5,350 bases of DNA from contig CALMAR010000488.1 in NCBI GenBank assembly GCA_937859855.1, forward strand, positions 1 through 5,350, written 5' to 3'. Under the pieces are notes generated by a model. The model had not been told where the DNA came from. It worked only from the letters and a program-made list of their open reading frames with translations, and did not search any database. Origin of the DNA: an uncultured Kineosporia sp. Its GTDB lineage: Bacteria; Actinomycetota; Actinomycetes; Actinomycetales; Kineosporiaceae. A program made the translations under genes and the position numbers. This document shows positions 4,316 through 5,350 of this stretch, one piece after another (the first letter of the stretch is position 1; each line of letters begins with the position of its first letter).

Positions 4316-5350
4316 GTGCCGACCAGACCCCTCGTGGGCCGTGAGCCACAGCTGGCCGACCTGGCAGCGGATCTGGACGCCGCCCTGGCCGGGCACGGGC
4401 GGCTGGTCGTGCTGAGCGGCCCGGCCGGGATCGGCAAGACTGCGCTGGCCGAACAGTTCGTGAACGAGATGGCCGATCGCGGCGTCCCGGTCAGCCGCGG
4501 ACGGTGTCTGGACGACGAGGGGGCCCCGCCGCTGTGGCCGTGGACCCAGATCCTGACCCGGGCCGGTGTTCCGGTTGACGGGGACGGCGGCTCAGCATCG
4601 GTATCGGTATCGGTATCGGTATCGGCCGAGGGTGGCTCGGGCGCTGACAGCGCGGCCGCGCGTTTCCTGCTGGCCGATCTGATCGTGCGGCAACTCCTCG
4701 CCAGCGCCGCCGGGGCCGGCCGGCTAGTAGTGATCGAGGATCTGCACTGGGCCGACGAGGCGTCGCTGCAGGTTCTGCGTCACCTGGCCGCCGAACTGCC
4801 GGCGTCCCGGCTGCTGGTGCTGGTGGCGATCCGCAGTCCGTGGCCCGATGCCCTGGCTCAGGCGGTGGGCGACGCGCTGCGCCGGCCGGGATGCCGGCTC
4901 GAGGATCTGCCGCCGCTCAACATCGGCGCTGTCCAGGCCTATCTCGACGCCGTGACCGCGGCACCGGTCGAACCAGCCCTGGTCCAGCAGGTGCAGGCCC
5001 GCACCGGGGGGAGTCCGCTGCTGATGGTGGCCGCCGGGCAGGTGATGGCCAGCGAGGATCTGCCCGGCGACCCGGGCACCGGCCTGTGGGACCGGGTCAT
5101 CGCAGCCACCGACGTCAGCCGCCTGGCCGCCGGAATGCTGCTCGGGCTCGATCCCGGAACCCGCGAAACCGTTCAGCTGGCAGCGGTTCTGGCTGAGAAT
5201 GTGGACCCACAGGTACTGGCCGAGATCTGCGGGCTGGACACTGGCGAGCTGGGCCGCCGGCTGGCGGCGGCGGTGCGAGCCGGCAGCCTGACGCCAAGCG
5301 GATCGGGCTATCGATTCACTCATGCTCTGGTCCGGGACGCGATCATCGCC
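4316..5350 (+). CDS. LAL-type ATPase regulator (LuxR-family large ATP-binding), N-terminal part
   Basis: An open frame of 345 codons runs from GTG at 4316 off the window end with no stop. It starts at once with the signature LVGRE (6-10). Walker A GPAGIGKT follows (35-42), then Walker B and its tail as LVVIEDLHWADEASL (137-151), a sensor-like LVAIR (167-171 approximately), TGGSPLLM (230-237) and FTHALVRDAI (334-343). That order is typical of STAND-type LAL regulators, which use ATP binding to control a C-terminal LuxR-type helix-turn-helix. That DNA-binding domain, if present, lies beyond the window; full-length family members are usually 800-1100 aa, so under half is visible. Other AAA-fused signalling proteins share this N-terminus. 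Residues 95-103 are an SV repeat from a hexanucleotide microsatellite, between Walker A and B. The start is supported by LVGRE position; an in-frame GTG at 4262 would translate the upstream repeats. Divergent from the 212-aa gene. Confidence 0.88.
   Translation, partial: MPTRPLVGREPQLADLAADLDAALAGHGRLVVLSGPAGIGKTALAEQFVNEMADRGVPVSRGRCLDDEGAPPLWPWTQILTRAGVPVDGDGGSASVSVSVSVSAEGGSGADSAAARFLLADLIVRQLLASAAGAGRLVVIEDLHWADEASLQVLRHLAAELPASRLLVLVAIRSPWPDALAQAVGDALRRPGCRLEDLPPLNIGAVQAYLDAVTAAPVEPALVQQVQARTGGSPLLMVAAGQVMASEDLPGDPGTGLWDRVIAATDVSRLAAGMLLGLDPGTRETVQLAAVLAENVDPQVLAEICGLDTGELGRRLAAAVRAGSLTPSGSGYRFTHALVRDAIIA
4598..4625 (+). repeat. In-frame hexanucleotide microsatellite (TCGGTA, about 4.7 copies)
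   Basis: Four full TCGGTA units plus TCGG lie within the LAL regulator gene and encode alternating Ser-Val (residues 95-103). Since the unit is 6 bp, gain or loss of copies would change length by two residues without breaking the frame. It falls in a variable stretch between the Walker motifs flanked by Gly/Ser/Asp residues, so it is likely a flexible surface loop. Confidence 0.9.

Noticed and set aside
4724..5323. A 199-codon minus-strand ORF opposite the LAL regulator
   Set aside because: It is antisense to Walker B and later conserved ATPase motifs, with Gln/Arg/Gly-rich composition and no recognisable domain.

Overview
The window is GC-rich, with strong GC bias at third codon positions, and its genes look actinobacterial: a DUF445 membrane protein, cytosolic YceI-family proteins without signal peptides, a 2H phosphoesterase and a LAL-type ATPase regulator with a GTG start. 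Genus cannot be fixed from this sequence. I see no rRNA, tRNA, CRISPR array, transposase or phage gene. It reads as chromosomal, mostly housekeeping or envelope sequence, and I do not see a clear multi-gene defence or biosynthetic system.

Layout. (1) At 45-710, minus strand, lies a 2'-5' RNA ligase-like 2H phosphoesterase with both catalytic HxS/T motifs. (2) The 258-bp gap at 711-968 holds a long near-perfect hairpin at 881-944, 24 bp past the next gene's stop, and a smaller inverted repeat at 741-769. (3) At 969-1517, minus strand, is a canonical YceI-family protein. (4) The 188-bp divergent intergenic region at 1518-1705 carries a candidate SigR/SigH-type promoter for yceI-1 and a pair of 13-bp repeats. 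(5) At 1706-3040, plus strand, is a DUF445 membrane protein. (6) At 3546-4184 and 3043-3549, minus strand, is a translationally coupled pair: an unrecognised 212-aa protein followed by a second, divergent YceI-like protein. The pair ends 2 bp from the DUF445 stop. (7) The divergent intergenic region at 4185-4315 has four phased TACTGA-core repeats just before the next gene. (8) From 4316 to the window end, plus strand, runs the N-terminal 345 codons of a LAL-type (AAA/NACHT-like ATPase) regulator with an in-frame hexanucleotide microsatellite.

How they may work together. Two YceI-fold proteins, a family known to bind isoprenoid-type lipids, bracket an integral membrane DUF445 protein. That suggests an envelope or lipid-related neighbourhood, but this is inference from proximity. 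The LAL regulator is divergent from the 212-aa/yceI-2 operon and shares a repeat-rich control region with it, so it or another factor could control that operon. The most unusual signals are the non-coding ones: the repeat array at 4266-4311 and the cruciform at 881-944.
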